Positions 20,640 through 21,973 of a DNA stretch of 21,973 nucleotides are shown one piece after another. The stretch comes from a virus. The stretch covers positions 1-21,973 of the IMG/VR virus record IMGVR_UViG_3300020057_000166; one strand, written 5' to 3'. A program made the translations under genes and the position numbers. Below the pieces are notes generated by a model. It was not told the origin of the DNA, ran no database searches, and saw nothing but the letters and a program-made list of their open reading frames with translations. Position 1 is the stretch's first letter; each line of letters begins with the position of its first letter.

Positions 20640-20698
20640 TTCCCGCTTCCGGTATCTTGAATCGGACATCCTGTGTCCGCGACCCGCGTCTTCTTCAT
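20636..20698 (-). CDS. Possible 20-aa leader peptide
   Basis: MKKTRVADTGCPIQDTGSGK begins in an ATGA overlap with the nuclease stop and ends in an ATGA overlap with the 52-aa ORF. It is very short and may only pass ribosomes on to the next gene. No family. Confidence 0.3.
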   Translation of the reverse strand: MKKTRVADTGCPIQDTGSGK

Positions 20699-21630
20699 CG
20701 CGCAAGCTCCTTGAGGATCTCCTCGAATCGGATCGAAGAACGCAGCGTCCGTTCCATCGTGCTCAGCGGGCTCTTCATCGACTCGACCGCCTTCTCGTCC
20801 TCGACGATGAAGGTCCGGGCTTCGTTCAACTTCTGAAACATCTTCCACCTGGCCTCGTCGAGATACGTGTCCACCTGGAACTCCCGACACACCGGCTCGT
20901 CGCCCCGATACCGCGGAATGCCGATCATCGTTCCGTCGCACGCACCGACCAAGCCCATCTCTCGGAGCAGCATCCGGTACGCGACGTTTTGAAGGTGCAT
21001 CGAATGGCGCTCGACGGGCGGCTTCCAGTCGAGCAGCGTGAGCCGACCTCGAACGAAGGCAAGACAGTCTACGGTACCGGCAAGACAATGCTTTTCGCTG
21101 AAGACCTTGAATTCCATCGCGACCGGGTCGATCTCGACCGACTCGGCCCACCTCCTCCACGGGTCGAACAACTCCAGCGCCCGATCGCTCACGTCCGGGT
21201 CTGGAGTCTTCACGCCGATCAAGGCGTTCAAATGCTGGTCGATCAGTGCATGGATCTGCGTCCCAAGATCCGCCGTCTTCCGAGCGAACTTCGACGCCGC
21301 CGTCTCACGTTGAAGCAGTTCGTCGAACTTCGCCCCGGCGAGTAGGGCCAGTTCCTCGGTTCCGATGCTCCAGCCGTCTCGGAGAATCTCCTGCACCATC
21401 AAAACTGCGGTGCTACGGTCGCTGATCTTCTGCATCTTCGCAGACCATGGACCCATCCACGGTTTCGGAATCATCGCCTCCAGCACCGTCGTGACCGATG
21501 GCAGTCTCGTTTTGATCTTGTCTCGCTTCATGGTGTAGACGTGGCTCCGACTCAGCGTCAGATCCTTCGCCAGTTCCGCGTGCCGTCTGACGAATTCTTC
21601 TCGGAATGCGACTCGTTGTGTCCTGTCCAT
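20695..21630 (-). CDS. PD-(D/E)XK nuclease (RecB/Cas4-like phage exonuclease)
   Basis: 311 aa. From the ATG at 21630 (SD GGAGAAAG) a short N-terminal HTH-like segment (HAELAKDLTLSRSHVYTMKR, 17-36) precedes LPSVTTVL (43-50), LGTQIHALID (122-131, His127), Glu173 in MEFKVF, AGTVDCLAF (184-192, Asp188), LLDWKPP (199-205, D-W-K) and the QNVAY helix (214-218). This is the complete PD-(D/E)XK motif order of the Cas4/RecB/phage exonuclease group, which resects DNA ends for recombination. A TTG at 21645 would add five residues. It is the first gene of the operon. Confidence 0.88.
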   Translation of the reverse strand: MDRTQRVAFREEFVRRHAELAKDLTLSRSHVYTMKRDKIKTRLPSVTTVLEAMIPKPWMGPWSAKMQKISDRSTAVLMVQEILRDGWSIGTEELALLAGAKFDELLQRETAASKFARKTADLGTQIHALIDQHLNALIGVKTPDPDVSDRALELFDPWRRWAESVEIDPVAMEFKVFSEKHCLAGTVDCLAFVRGRLTLLDWKPPVERHSMHLQNVAYRMLLREMGLVGACDGTMIGIPRYRGDEPVCREFQVDTYLDEARWKMFQKLNEARTFIVEDEKAVESMKSPLSTMERTLRSSIRFEEILKELAR

Positions 21631-21651
21631 TTTCGCTTTCTCCAATTTTCC

Positions 21652-21669
21652 GCGCAGACTATTCTGCGC
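21652..21669. promoter_or_regulatory. Perfect hairpin/operator before the nuclease gene
   Basis: GCGCAGA-ctat-TCTGCGC is a perfect 7-bp inverted repeat with a 4-nt spacer, directly upstream of the Shine-Dalgarno of the first gene. It could be an operator or a 5' RNA hairpin. A weak -10-like TATTCT lies just upstream (about 21680-21685), without a good -35. Confidence 0.5.
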
Positions 21670-21689
21670 CGTCCTAAGAATACGCCTTT

Positions 21690-21973
21690 CCGTGCCTGCC
21701 TTGCCTTGTCGTGCCTTGCCTAACCGCGCCCCGCCCCGCCTGCCTTGCCTTGTCGTGCCAAGCCGTGCCTAGCCGCGCCTGCCTTGCCTTGCCCTGCCTC
21801 GCCGGGCCATGCCTGGCCTCGCCTGCCTCGTCTTGCCAGGCCATGCCGCGCCTCGCCTGGCCTCGCCTGCCTCGTCTTGCCAGGCCATGCCTTGCCTTTC
21901 CGTGCCTGCCTTGCCTTGCCCGGCCAAGCCGCGCCCCGCCTGGCCCCGCCTGCCTCGTCTTGCCAGGCCATGC
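21690..21973. repeat. Degenerate GCCNN pentanucleotide repeat tract (no gene)
   Basis: About 280 bp, running off the right edge, split almost entirely into GCCNN units where the two variable bases differ from unit to unit, with occasional GCCT four-base units. A larger unit (GCCTGCCTCGTCTTGCCAGG, then CCATGCC) recurs three times. A minus-strand frame is open across it, but the four-base units would shift the frame and the product would be low-complexity, so it is not annotated as coding. No gene lies between 21650 and 21973. Confidence 0.85.

Noticed and set aside
20518-21345. Plus-strand 275-aa frame
   Set aside because: Antisense to the PD-(D/E)XK nuclease, whose full motif set is on the minus strand.
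21720-21971. 83-aa Gly/Ala/Arg-rich frame
   Set aside because: Product of the GCCNN repeat; irregular four-base units would shift the frame, so it is not maintained as coding.

Overview
This window reads as the genome of a tailed double-stranded DNA bacteriophage (or a prophage segment). It holds a large terminase, a portal, a head-morphogenesis protein, a lysozyme, a DnaB-type helicase, a RuvC-like resolvase and a PD-(D/E)XK nuclease, packed on one strand with ATGA/GTGA overlaps. Every convincing gene is on the minus strand, so the transcription order is from high to low coordinates. The DNA is GC-rich by eye. Lipoprotein signals, Sec signal peptides, Shine-Dalgarno sites and sigma70-type promoters suggest a diderm (Gram-negative type) bacterial host; no host lineage can be named from the sequence.

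Layout in transcription order: (1) 21973-21650, a gene-free tract of degenerate GCCNN pentanucleotide repeats; (2) 21630-16590, DNA metabolism: PD-(D/E)XK nuclease, two tiny ORFs, a DUF1376-type replication protein with a duplicated, hairpin-rich linker, two small proteins, DnaB-like helicase, a 30-aa ORF, RuvC-like nuclease and a coiled-coil protein; (3) 16593-15920, an HNH/NinG-like zinc protein and a small unknown; (4) a promoter-bearing gap near 15850; (5) 15693-12877, lysis and envelope: GH24 lysozyme, three consecutive small lipoproteins, a tRNA-Met(CAU) lying inside the start of the third, and two membrane proteins; (6) 12880-9381, a repeat-rich, signal-peptide-bearing fibre-like protein and small accessory proteins; (7) 9310-8178, an HTH protein resembling a small terminase and a ParB-like protein; (8) 8033-5038, dpdA-queC-queD-queE-folE; (9) 5034-754, large terminase, a 54-aa ORF, portal, two-part head protein and a small zinc-ribbon protein; (10) 726-1, two genes each driven by a copy of the same ~104-bp promoter/leader module, the last being a pentapeptide-repeat protein that runs off the left edge.

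The central system is block 8. FolE, QueD, QueE and QueC together convert GTP to preQ0 (7-cyano-7-deazaguanine), and a TGT-family DpdA homologue would insert the base into DNA. No QueF and no glutamine-amidotransferase-fused QueC is visible, so the simplest prediction is phage DNA carrying 7-cyano-7-deazaguanine, protecting it from host restriction. The cassette sits directly between the packaging genes. The end of dpdA shows a striking rearrangement: its stop codon and last codons lie in an inverted 42-bp copy of queC.
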